From Panopea generosa (taxonomy: Eukaryota; Mollusca; Bivalvia; Adapedonta; Hiatellidae): a stretch of DNA of 64,000 nt. The notes below the pieces were generated by a model. It saw nothing but the letters and a program-made list of their open reading frames with translations. It searched no databases and was not told where the DNA came from. Positions 54,690 through 64,000 of the stretch are shown here, piece after piece (within the stretch, counting starts at the first letter, position 1; each line of letters starts with the position of its first letter). The translations under genes and the position numbers were made by a program. The DNA is taken from contig CM055912.1 of assembly GCA_029582155.1 (NCBI GenBank), positions 1,612,001 through 1,676,000 on the forward strand. The letters are read 5' to 3'.

Positions 54690-57430
54690 ATTTTCAGTTA
54701 GTAGTTGTTTTTGTTGAGCTGTGTAACATTGGTAGTTGTTTTTGTTGAGCTGTGTAACATTGGTAGTTGTTTTTGTTGAGCTGTGTAACATTGGTAGTTG
54801 TTTTTGTTGAGCTGTGTTACATTGGTAGTTCTTTTTGTTGAGCTATATTTGTAGCATTGGTTGATGTTTTAGTTGAGCTGTGTAACATTGGTATGTGTTT
54901 TTGTTGAGCTGTGTTACATTGGTAGTTGTTTTTGTTGAACTGTGTTACATTGTAACATTGGTAGTTGTTTTTGTTGAGCTTTATAACATTGGTAGTTTTT
55001 TTATTGAGCTTTGTAGCATTGGTAGTTGTTTTTGTTGAGCTTTGTTACATTGGTAGTTGTTTTTGTTGAGCTGTGTAACATTGGTAGTTGTTTTTGTTGA
55101 GCTGTGTAACATTGGTAATTGTTTTCGTGAGTTGTGTTACATTGGTAGTTGTTTTTGTTGAGCTTTGTAACATTGGTAGTTTTTTTTTGTTGAGCTGTGT
55201 AGCATTGGTAGTTGTTTTTGTTGAGTTTTGTAAAATTAGTATTTGTTTTTGTTGAGCTGTTTTACATTGGAAGTTGTTTTTGTTTTTTGAGCTTTGCAAC
55301 ATTGGTAGTTGTTTTTGTTGAGATTTGTTACATTGGTAGTTGTTTTTGTTGAGCTGTGTTACATTGGTAGTTGTTTTTGTTGAACTGTGTTACATTGTAA
55401 CATTGGCAGTTGTTTTTGTTGAGCTTTGTAACATTGGTAGTTTTTTTTGTTGAGCTGTGTAGCATTGGTAGTTGTTTTTGTTGAGCTGTGTAACATTGGT
55501 AGCTGTTTTTGTTGAGCTTTGTTACATTGGTAGTTGTTTTTGTTGAGCTTTGCAACATTGGTAGTTGTTTTTGTTTAGCTCTGTTTCATTGGTAGTTGTT
55601 TTTGTTGAGCTGTGTAACATTGGTAGTTGTTTTTGTTGAGCTTTGTTACATTGGTAGTTGTTTTTGTTGAGCTGTGTAACATTGGTAGTTGTTTTTGTTA
55701 AGCTTTGTTACATTGGTAGTTGTTTTTGTTGAACTGTGTTTCATTGGTAGTTGTTTTTGTTGATCTGTGTTACATACATTGGTTGTTGTTTTCGTTAAGC
55801 TTTGCAACATAGGTAGTTGTTTTTGTTGAGCTCTGTTACATTGGTAGTTGTTTTTGTTGAGCTGTGTTACATTGGTAGTTGTTTTTGTTGAACTGTAGCA
55901 TTGGTAGTTGTTTTTGTTGAGTTGTGTAACATTGGTAGTTGTTTTTGTTGAGCTTTGTAACATTGGTAGTTGTTTTTGTTGAGCTGTGTTATATTGGTAG
56001 TTGTTTTTGTTGAGCTGTGTAAGTGTAATATTGGTAGTTGTTTTTGTTGAGCTGTGTAACATTGGTAGTTGTTTTTGTTGAGCTTTGTTACATTGGTAGT
56101 TGTTTTTGTTGAGCTTTGTTACATTGGTAGTTGTTTTTGTTGAGCTGTGTAAAATTGATAGTTGTTTTTGTTGAGCTGTGTTACATTGGTAGTTGTTTTT
56201 GTTGAACTGTGTAGCATTGGTAGTTGTTTTTGTTGAGCTGTGTAACATTGGTAGTTATTTTTCTTGAGCTTTGTTACATTGGTAGTTGTTTATGTTGAGC
56301 TGTGTAACATTGGTAGTTGTTTTTGTTGAGCTTTGTAACATTGGTAGTTGTTTTTGTTGAGCTGTGTTATATTGGTAGTTGTTTTTGTTGAGCTGTGTAG
56401 CATTGGTAGTTGTTTTTGTTGAGCTTTGTTACATTGGTAGTTGTTTTTGTTGAGCTTTGTTACATTGGTAGTTGTTTTTGTTGAGCTGTGTAAAATTGGT
56501 AGTTGTTTTTGTTGAGCTGTGTTACATTGGTAGTTGTTTTTGTTGAACTGTGTAGCATTGGTAGTTGTTTTTGTTGAACTGTGTAACATTGGTAGTTATT
56601 TTTGTTGAGCTTTGTTACATTGGTAGTTGTTTTTGTTGAGCTTTGTAACATTGGTACTTGTTTTTGTTGAGCTGTGTTACATTGGTAGTTGTTTTTATTG
56701 AACTGTGTAGCATTGGTAGTTGTTTTTTGTTGAGCTGTGTAACATTGGTAGTTGTTTTTGTTGAGCTTTGTTACATTGGTAGTTGTTTTTGTTGAGCTTT
56801 GTAACATTGGTAGTTGTTTTTGTTGAGCTGTGTAAGTGTAATATTGGTAGTTGTTTTTGTTGAGCTGTGTAAGTGTAATATTGGTAGTTGTTTTTGTTGA
56901 GCTTGTTACATTGGTAGTTGTTTTTGTTGAGCTGTGTAGCATTGGTAGTTGTTTTTGTTGAGCTGTGTTATATTGGTAGCTGTTTTTGTTGAGCTGTTTA
57001 ACATTGGTAGTTGTTTTTGTTGAGCTTTGTAACATTGGTAGTTGTTTCTGTTAAGCTTTGTAACATTGGTAGTTGTTTTTGTTGAGTTTTGTAACATTGG
57101 TAGTTGTTTTTGTTGAACTGTGTAGCATTGGTAGTTGTTTTTGTTGAGCTGTGTAACATTGGTAGTTGTTTTTGTTGAGCTTTGTTACATTGGTAGTTGT
57201 TTTTGTTGAGCTTTGTAACATTGGTAGTTGTTTTTGTTGAGCTGTGTTATATTGGTAGTTGTTTTTGTTGAGCTGTGTAAGTTTAATATTGGTAGTTGTT
57301 TTTGTTGAGCTTTGTAACATTGGTAGTTGTTTCTGTTAAGCTGTGTAACATTGGTAGTTGTTTTTGTTGAGTTTTGTAACATTGGTAGTTGTTTTTTTTG
57401 AGCTTTGTAACATTGGAAGTTGTTTGTGTA
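54690..57430. repeat. 31-bp minisatellite, nearly 90 units
   Basis: Unit: 'GTGTAACATTGGTAGTTGTT', then 'TTTGTTGAGCT'. Spacing is 31 bases. Main variants are GTGTAAC/TTGTAAC/GTGTTAC/GTGTAGC, GAGCT/GAACT and an inserted 'AGTGTAATATT' form near 56030, 56840 and 56870. Longer repeated blocks are visible. All three minus-strand frames of the unit lack stops, so long N/Q/T/K-rich frames appear (54.7-57.5 kb, minus); this is a repeat property. Confidence 0.95.
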
Positions 57431-57509
57431 ATGTATGTCTCATATATAGTTTTATTTGGTTTCATTGTCAATCTGACTGGCCATTCCACTGTATCACTAT
57501 GCATATTAA

Positions 57510-57705
57510 AGCTGTTATATAAACCAAAAGGTTCTTAAAGCTGTCGCATCTCAATACCAAAAGGTTCTTAAAGCTGTCGTATCTCAATACCAAAAGGTTC
57601 TTAAAGCTGTCGTATCTCAATACCAAAAGGTTCTTAAAGCTGTCGTATCTCAATACCAAAAGGTTCTTAAAGCTGTCATATTTCAATACGAAATGTTCTT
57701 AAAGA
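57510..57705. repeat. 33-bp tandem repeat, about 6 units
   Basis: Unit: 'CCAAAAGGTTCTTAAAGCTG', then 'TCGTATCTCAATA'. It is a multiple of three, giving a repeating YDSFKNLLVLR peptide on the minus strand. The last unit is diverged. Confidence 0.9.
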
Positions 57706-58450
57706 TGTCATATCTTACCAAACCATACACATTGTTACCTAAATCTGGCAGAATTCATCAGAAGGTTTAATCTTGTAGCCTACAGAGAAATATGTTGAAA
57801 ATTAGCAATCTTTGGGGGAAAAAAACACAAAAAATTATTAGCACAAGTCTAATTACTCTGGCACAGGAATCTAAACATTATTAAGAAGAGGTTATTGTCC
57901 ATTCTTTGAGACCTCAAATTATTACAAATACATTCATCAAGAGATTTCCCACACATCCTAAAAACTACACAAAAAATCAATAATTGCATGTAAAATTCAT
58001 TAAATGTTTCAAGTATACAGGCAGGTACATAAATCACATGATGAAATATGCTCAAAATATATAAATTATAAAAAAATGATCTCCTTTTCAGAAATGAAGA
58101 ACTTTCCTCTGGTGGTATGGTTAACCAGGTGTGGGAAGTGTTTGCCAAGACAATGATGTTGGTACCCCATTACATGTAAAATAGATATTTAATTGGAGTG
58201 TTTAACTTGAAACGAAATCCAGTTTCTTTAAATAAACAGCTCTTAAATACTGCTTGATGACCTTCAAATCATCATTCAGACTCTTCTTAGATGAAACAAA
58301 TTTAACAAAATATAAAGCTGTACAGCAGATCAAATTGAAATAAAAATTAAATTACATGACTCAAAACAGGGTCAGTCAGTATATATTAGGCATGGTATAT
58401 TGGAAAAAATGTTCATAGACAATTTTAAAATTTTGAATAATCCTGATATA
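57706..58450. other. Noncoding, nothing recognised
   Basis: AT-rich. The minus-strand frame 57849-58148 has no domain support. Confidence 0.35.
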
Positions 58451-59316
58451 TGAGGAGCATTTAATAAGTAATGTTATATTGGTGATAAAATATAAACAAC
58501 AAATACATTCTTGATAATATTTTGTCTACACCTTCAAAGTAATCTCCTTTAACAGAAATGCACTTTTTCAGTACCTTAACTACTTCCAGAAGAAGTCTTA
58601 GTAGACAGTTTTGTATTTATATATACATGTATATACCCATCACACTCTGGAAAACAGCCAATCCATGTGCTTGGTGGGAAGTGTAGTGGCATTCAACATA
58701 ATATTTATTTAACATAGGAAACATATTTAATGATCTTTTTCAACACATGCCAGGTTATATATAGCATATCCATCATTATTATTGGTGAAAGACCTGGCAA
58801 AGAACTTGCAAACTTTCTCACATATATTTGGACCGAGCTGGACTCTAACCCATGACTTTGACTGGGTCCTATATGTGGCTATTGGGGTATGTGATGATTT
58901 CAGATTGCTGGTTGACGTTTATGAACCTTTAAGAACTTCAACCTAAAGAAAATGGCACACCTCATAATTATCACATATCTTTGGTGAGCCATATTTTACT
59001 GTCATTCTCTATGGTCGTGACACAATATTTTCTTTTCTTTATATTACTGTATGTATATATGGAAATCTGTGAGCATATACTCTACTTGCGGAACAGCATT
59101 CATGTAGCTCCGTATTTGAGCTCATTTAGCAGCTCTTTTCCAACCATATTTGACTAAGTGTATATGACTGTTTGTGTTCAAGACACATAAAAAGTCTTCT
59201 GGAAATCAAACAAACTGTTGAACAACAAATAAGTCTACCTAACTGAAATTTCATAAATTACATTTTATAATTCATAATTGATGTTATGAATAACATTACT
59301 TATTGAATGCCCCTCT
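58451..59316 (-). mobile_element. Deleted mariner-like element, 866 bp, with TA target site
   Basis: Left 'TGAGGAGCATTTAATAAGTA' and right complement 'AGAGGGGCATTCAATAAGTA' are TIRs extending through 'ATGTTAT', with TA on both sides. On the minus strand the end by the left TIR encodes VLKKCISVKGDYFEGVDKI (58578-58522), the C-terminal signature of mariner transposases, and runs to a stop in the TIR. Most of the transposase is missing. A family-C SINE is nested at 58738-58885. Confidence 0.8.
58738..58885 (-). mobile_element. SINE family C, nested in the mariner-like element
   Basis: 'CCAGGTTATATATAGCATAT' and 'CTTTCTCACATATATTTGGA' match the tail and body of the 9.7-kb copy. On the minus strand 'GTCATGGGTTAGAGTCC' keeps a B-box-like part; the A-box end is lost. 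Confidence 0.55.
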
Positions 59317-59509
59317 TATTCCTTTAAGATATTAATTAATTTTACTTCTAGAATTCATCAATCAACAGTAAGGCTGGGAATTGCTGTCTGGGGTTTTACC
59401 ACTCTGTACCGCTACTCTGTTGTAAGTGTGAGGATGTCAAGTCTGCTGTTTAAAGTGGTAACAGATGTAAGAGGAAAATCCACAAAGACAGATCAGCACT
59501 GTAAGGTGT

Positions 59510-59775
59510 TCTGGGACAAGTACATGACAAAGGAACTGGCCACAACCAGACTTCTTTGGATACCTTTATGGTGTGCTGGGACAAGCACATGGCAACGGAA
59601 CTGATCACTACCAGACTTCTGTGGATAATTTTATGGTGTGCTGGGACAAGTATATGGCAAAGGAACTGACCACTACCAGACTTCTGTGAAAAACTTAATG
59701 GTGTGCTGGGACAAGTACATGGCAAAGGAACTGACCACTGCCAAATTTCTGCGCCTCTTTGGATAACTTTGGTGT
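59510..59775. repeat. 65-bp tandem repeat, about 4 units
   Basis: Unit: 'CTGGGACAAGTACATGGCAA', 'AGGAACTGACCACTACCAGA', 'CTTCTGTGGATAACTTTATG', 'GTGTG'. Starts at 59516, 59581, 59646 and 59711 are 65 bases apart. The minus-strand frame of 109 codons is a by-product. Confidence 0.9.
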
Positions 59776-60034
59776 TCAATATTGAATACAGTTATAAGAT
59801 AATAAGGTTATGATTAGTGCACACACACATATACATGTATATATATCAGTGTCAATGAAGGGTTAACTGTATTGAACTTTTTCTTTTTTTTGGGAGTATG
59901 TGTTCTTTTAATGGTATGAAATTTTGTTTAATGGCAGATCCATCATAGAACTTTTCCAACTGTTAAAAGAACCATAATACTCCCCAAAATGAAAATATTC
60001 GATATGGTTAACACTTTTATAATGCACTTAACTA

Positions 60035-60933
60035 CAGACCGTAATCCGTTCAAGTACACCAAAAATGCATTTCAATTGCGTTTGTTTTGCGTGTCAAACG
60101 CGTTTGTTTTGCGTTTAAAATGCATTTTAGTTTCATTAATGGTTTGCATTTTTTTATGATAAACGTTAGAGAAAATACGAAAATGCAGTTCAAAAAGATA
60201 CTGAACACATTTTAGCCTGCGTTTGCGTTTGAATCGTTTAGCGTATATCGTTTACCATGTATTTAACGTTTACACGACATGTTCACCAATCGCATCATCT
60301 CTGGTTGTCCATTTGTAACACCGCAGTAGAATAAATTATAAGAACTAGATATTTAAAGAAATTGCCGGGTTTTGATAATATATGAATTAAATAAATTAAA
60401 ATAATATTAATTAAAATCTTTCTGAAATATTGATTAAAATCATTCTGAAATGTTGCTAACTAAGCCACCCTATGTTAGATATGGTCTACCATATAGTTGA
60501 TGATTTGTAGCGTGACAGCAGATTAATATGTTTAATAAAACTCAATCATTGATGGTACGGGGCATGTCAATTACATCAGATAAACACGTTACGGTCACGT
60601 AATCATTAGATTGGCCAAACATTGCCAGACTGGTTTACACTAACGTTAACATTAAGATATCGAAAAAGTATATAGTAAATAGATGGGAACCAGTCTGTGT
60701 TTTTTTATATCTGCAGTGGTGTATAATCTGCTATTATGCAAGAACAGAGTATAGACGCCTCGCCCTGTTGCGTCCGTGTATCGTTTTATACATAGTTTCG
60801 TTTATCGTTTCGTTTCGTTTATCGTTTAGTTTATTGTTTCTTTCGCATTTATAGTCCGTTTGTATATCGTTTAAAACGCGTTTGATATTCGTTTCGTTTG
60901 TCCGTTTGGTGTACTTGAACGGATTACGGTCTG
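60035..60933. mobile_element. 899-bp TIR element with perfect 29-bp ends, TA target site
   Basis: The left end begins 'CAGACCGTAATCCGTTCAAG' and continues 'TACACCAAA'; the right end is its exact complement. TA lies at 60033-60034 and 60934-60935. Inside, 'TTTGCGT', 'AAACGCGTTTG' and 'CGTTTCGTTTATCGTTT' words are densely repeated near both ends, giving inverted subterminal structure. No transposase is seen. Perfect TIRs suggest a fairly recent insertion of a nonautonomous TA-specific element. Confidence 0.85.
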
Positions 60934-61736
60934 TATTATATATATTAACGTTCATTTGAAAAACTTTAGATAGGCCTTAAAACTGAATTTGATACCAGTA
61001 ACTGCTTTACTGAATACAGATTTCCACAACTTGCTTCTAATATACCATGAAATAATTCCATATTTTATCTCTGCTTGAATTTGGGGGTTTTACTGAACAT
61101 TAAACTTTGTTTTTGAACCAGAAGGTGATATTTAAGAACTAAAAAGATACATTTAAACGAAGAGAAATAAATTTAAAAACCATAAGACTAAGTCTATCTG
61201 ATGTTGTATTGAGAAACATAGAAATATTAAAGCAACAGAAGTTGAGTTAGTAACGTACGAAAACGCAAATTGAAATATGAAATGTGTTATATTTATAGTT
61301 AAAATCTCTCCTTGTTTACACACCTTTCGGCGATGTGATGGTGTTTATATGAAACATTACTAGTAGGAAAATATGCTAAATGAGGCCAGGCATTGTAAAA
61401 ATTATAAAAGCTGCTTTGATTGAAACAAATCAAGTATATTTTAATTTTGTAACTTATTGTTTATAAAGTGGAAATTCCATGTCAGACAGAACATTACAAA
61501 AATGGATACTGTACTTGTAATTTGCAACAATATAATGTGTTTTTAACTGTCACAAATATTTACCTTGCAACCAATCAGAATGTTAGATATTTATAAACTG
61601 GATTTATAATGTGCAATAAACAGTTTCATACAATCATCATTTTGTGAAAACAATTTGTACAATGTTTTATGTAGGTTTGATTTGAGGGGATCATTTTGAC
61701 ATATTGATGAAATCAGAATATCTGAAACAATATTTC
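60934..61736. other. Noncoding, nothing recognised
   Basis: AT-rich. Part of it may be further decayed LINE 5' sequence, but no motif is readable. Confidence 0.35.
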
Positions 61737-62060
61737 TTGACCTATCTTTGGTTGATCATAGTTTGCTGCTTGAAAAACTAAATGTCTACCAGATGTAGAA
61801 AATCTGTTTAAATCTTATTGCTTGCAAAAAAGTTTCAGTATCTGGTGAACTTTCAGAAAGTAGATCAGTAACATGTTGGGTACACCAAGGTTCTGTTTTA
61901 GACCCACTTCTTTTCATTATATTTATCAATGATATGCAATTATGCACTTGGTATTCAAAATTAAACATGTCGCTGATAACTCCTCTATCACTTCATCAGG
62001 AAGTTCAATATCAGATGTTACCGAGTCTCTGATAATGATTTAAAGGGATTATGTTGGCAA
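61737..62060 (+). pseudogene. Second LINE reverse-transcriptase remnant (Jockey/CR1-like)
   Basis: In broken frames it reads LDLS, then (four residues missing) VDHSLLLEKLNVYQ, which is motif A of non-LTR reverse transcriptases. Further on come SGELSESRSVTCWVHQGSVL and DPLLFIIFINDMQL, matching the GVPQGS-LGPLLF-INDM block, and then HVADNSSITSSGSSISDVTE, which corresponds to the ADD region (second D changed to N). Stops and shifts separate the blocks. It is a different lineage from the 41.5-44.0 kb LINE, judged by the PQGS wording. Confidence 0.75.
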
Positions 62061-62397
62061 ATTACACATTAAGCTTCAAATGGAGACTTCCTCTTTATGT
62101 TATGCACATAAATTAGTGCTGGTTTACCGATTCAATGCCATTATTAACCTAGGAGTTATCAAATTAATGCTAATCAAAATATAGACAATAGTTAATTGCA
62201 GGATGTGAAAAAGTATTGTCAATATTTACATTAATATTATTTCCATAAACATTCGGAACATAGCTTTACATTTCCGAAAAATATCAGTGCACACACCTGC
62301 ATATACAATTGTAACAAATAATAATTGAAGAATAGACTTGTAATATTATTTATTTGGTATAAGTTCTGTGCAGAAGTCAGATACCATGTGAATAGTT

Positions 62398-62710
62398 GTT
62401 GTTGTTGTATGGTGTTTAGCGTTGCTTTCAACAATTTTTCAGTCATATCGCGACGTTGTCTACTTGAGACAGTATTCTGAGCGCTGTCACACTGGAGTAT
62501 CATGCCGCAGACACATGGTATGATACCCCACCCAGTCACATTATACTGACACCGGGCCGACCAGACCTAGAACTCTCCTCTAAATGCTGAGCTTCAAGCG
62601 AGGAAGCTTCTAGTACCATTTTTAAAGTATTTGGGATGACCCAGCGGGGGATCGAACCCACAACCTTCTGCATGCGAGTTGGACGCTTTACCGCTAGACC
62701 ACACCGCGGT
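62398..62710 (-). mobile_element. SINE family B with perfect 13-bp TSD
   Basis: 'CATGTGAATAGTT' stands at 62385-62397 and again at 62711-62723. The body order equals the 39.0-kb copy. Minus strand head: 'GTGGTCTAGCGGTAAAGCGT', B box 'GTGGGTTCGATCC'. The tail is (TTG/TGT)n rather than poly(A). The perfect TSD makes it the youngest SINE here. Confidence 0.92.
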
Positions 62711-63183
62711 CATGTGAATAGTTAAATAGAAACAAAGAATTGGTTTTGACACGGAAGTATTTCTTGTAATTTTTTTACAACAGAATGTAGCAAGGGTGTC
62801 ATACGTCAAAACGAAAGGACTTGCGGTATTCTGTAATGTGTGCATACAATTAAAAACATTAAAACCCCTATATTAGTGATCTGACATTGTTTCGTTCAGT
62901 TATTGACATTTTCTCCATGATTGATTGGTAACCTTACCTTATACAGAAATTATATATAAATCAATAAATTCTTTAAAAAAAAATTGACAATTACCTGAGT
63001 GAAAGTGTTTACATCAGTTTTAAACTATGCATTTTTAGACAATTATTAACACCATCACGGTTTACGATGGTTGATTGGAATACCCAAGACAGTTCATTCA
63101 AAATGGAAGGTAAACAAATCAAATGATTTAGCTTCTGAAAACTGATGCATATAATAAAGTGTCAGTATATAATTATATAAATA

Positions 63184-63541
63184 CAGTCAAACCTGTGTAA
63201 ACTTTCACCTCTATTAAGCAATGACTTGTCTTAAGCAGCCACATTTGCCATTTCCCATTCCTATGCTTTCAGAACAAACAACCTTATATTAAATTTATTT
63301 ATTTTACTTCAATTGTGAAACAAGTTTTAACAAATCATGCTCAGTCTTCCTGGGTGGAACCAGTACTAAGCATATGTACACAAAGCCATGGTGGAGGATA
63401 AAACCTACGAATCTCCGATCATGGGTTCGGTGCTCGACCACTGGACCACACGCTACACATATCCTGTATTAAGCAATGATCTGTATTTAAAGGCCACTTT
63501 TGCTCATTACCATGACTGGTTACTTAGGACAGGTTTGACTG
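63184..63541. mobile_element. TA-flanked MITE G with a nested SINE
   Basis: 'CAGTCAAACCTGTGTAA' at the left and the complement 'CAGTCAAACCTGTCCTAA' from the right, with TA on both sides. The halves 63184-63290 and 63460-63541 match the uninterrupted copy at 48909-49086 ('TTAAGCAGCC', 'CCATTTCCCATTCCTATGCT', 'TTAAGCAATG'). Confidence 0.85.
63294..63458 (-). mobile_element. SINE family D nested in MITE G
   Basis: 'TTCAATTGTGAAACAAGTTT', 'ACCAGTACTAAGCATATGTA', 'CACAAAGCCATGG' and 'GGATAAAACCTACGA', ending (minus strand) with 'GTGTGGTCCAGTGGTCGAGC', an A-box-like tRNA head. The best-preserved family-D copy in the window. Confidence 0.75.
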
Positions 63542-63937
63542 TATGTAACAACAATTTAATTTTATCTTTGTCTTATAATCATTAAACTTGTATCGTCATT
63601 GCAGCCTACTTGATTTTTATCTTGTAAAATCATTGATTTTAAAGTTGACTGTCTAAATATATTTGTAGTAAATACTTTATTTGCAAGACTTAATGTGAAT
63701 AAACAATGTTTTTGCAATGTTTTTGATTAAACTACATGTGTATCATGACTTCCCTTGGAAGATTTAATAGAGATATATAAACAAACGTTAGCCATTAATA
63801 ATCCAAATTGCTAATTGATACTTCAACAGTTATAATTCAATCACTATCATTGTTTATAAAGTCGTCAAATTGTATTGAATCTGTTGAATAATTTTGTTGT
63901 ATATATTTTGTCATTATTCACTTTGTTAACACATATA
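63542..63937. other. Noncoding, nothing recognised
   Basis: AT-rich spacer between two MITE G copies. Confidence 0.4.
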
Positions 63938-64000
63938 CAGTCAAACCTGTGTAAGCAATCGCCTGTAATAAGCAGTCACATATCTTAAGTAATCACATTT
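63938..64000. mobile_element. MITE G, third copy, cut by the window end
   Basis: TA followed by 'CAGTCAAACCTGTGTAAG' and 'AATAAGCAGTCACAT', as in the two other copies. The right end is outside the window. Confidence 0.75.

Noticed and set aside
54690..57504. Asparagine/glutamine-rich protein gene on the minus strand
   Set aside because: The unit of 31 bases is open in all three minus-strand frames, indels merely shift between them, and no unique N- or C-terminal domain adjoins.

Overview
This window looks like nuclear DNA of an invertebrate animal, most likely a mollusc and possibly a bivalve. The evidence is AT-rich sequence without operons or long open frames, split exon-like fragments with GT/AG borders, many tRNA-derived SINEs, TIR elements of several superfamilies, LINE remnants, and at least ten minisatellite or satellite arrays. 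The species assignment rests on repeat style and family resemblance, not on a marker gene. No intact complete protein-coding gene was found. Nearly all long open frames are by-products of tandem repeats or decayed transposons.

Layout. 0-6 kb: old dispersed repeats, two SINE remnants, one frame-broken exon-like fragment (3.3 kb) and a short tandem patch. 6.1-7.3 kb: a 41-bp minisatellite. 9.7-11.5 kb: two SINEs and an inverted copy of a 0.46-kb element. 12.0-16.0 kb: a 79-bp satellite of about 50 units with a 746-bp higher-order repeat. 16.6-20 kb: rearranged second copies of the blocks seen at 1.6-5.6 kb, split by a SINE. 20.1-21.7 kb: a 57-bp array whose unit carries the promoter-like head of a local SINE. 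23-26 kb: two direct copies of the 0.46-kb element. 26-30 kb: mostly unrecognised sequence plus a mollusc-style dispersed repeat.

30.9-35.5 kb: two direct copies of a TA-flanked TIR element bracket a dead Mutator-like transposase (minus strand) and a broken His-Me/zinc-loop homing-endonuclease-like frame (plus strand). 36.6-39.7 kb: a 785-bp TIR element, a hAT-like MITE, a fourth 0.46-kb element copy split by a SINE, and a 233-bp fold-back. 40.4-44.5 kb: three correctly spliced exons of a SAM-dependent O-methyltransferase gene that carry two premature stops. Its second intron holds an antisense, 5'-truncated LINE with a perfect 17-bp target-site duplication. 46.3-47.6 kb: promoter-like motifs and a protein-kinase exon of myosin III/NinaC type with two stops. 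47.7-48.3 kb: a SINE interrupted by a piggyBac-like MITE at TTAA. 49-53 kb: 10-, 36-, 34- and 24-bp arrays and SINEs. 53.3 kb: an intact BEN-domain exon. 54.4 kb: a mariner-type helix-turn-helix remnant. 54.7-57.4 kb: a 31-bp array of nearly 90 units. 58.4-61 kb: a deleted mariner-like element and an 899-bp TIR element. 61.7 kb: a second LINE reverse-transcriptase remnant. 62.4-64 kb: a young SINE with perfect TSDs and two TA-flanked MITEs, one with a nested SINE.

The host genes appear only as scattered exons (O-methyltransferase, kinase, BEN domain) and give no joint pathway. The dominant biology is serial nested transposition, local array expansion (at least one array seeded by a SINE head), and decay of genes by point stops while splice sites stay recognisable.
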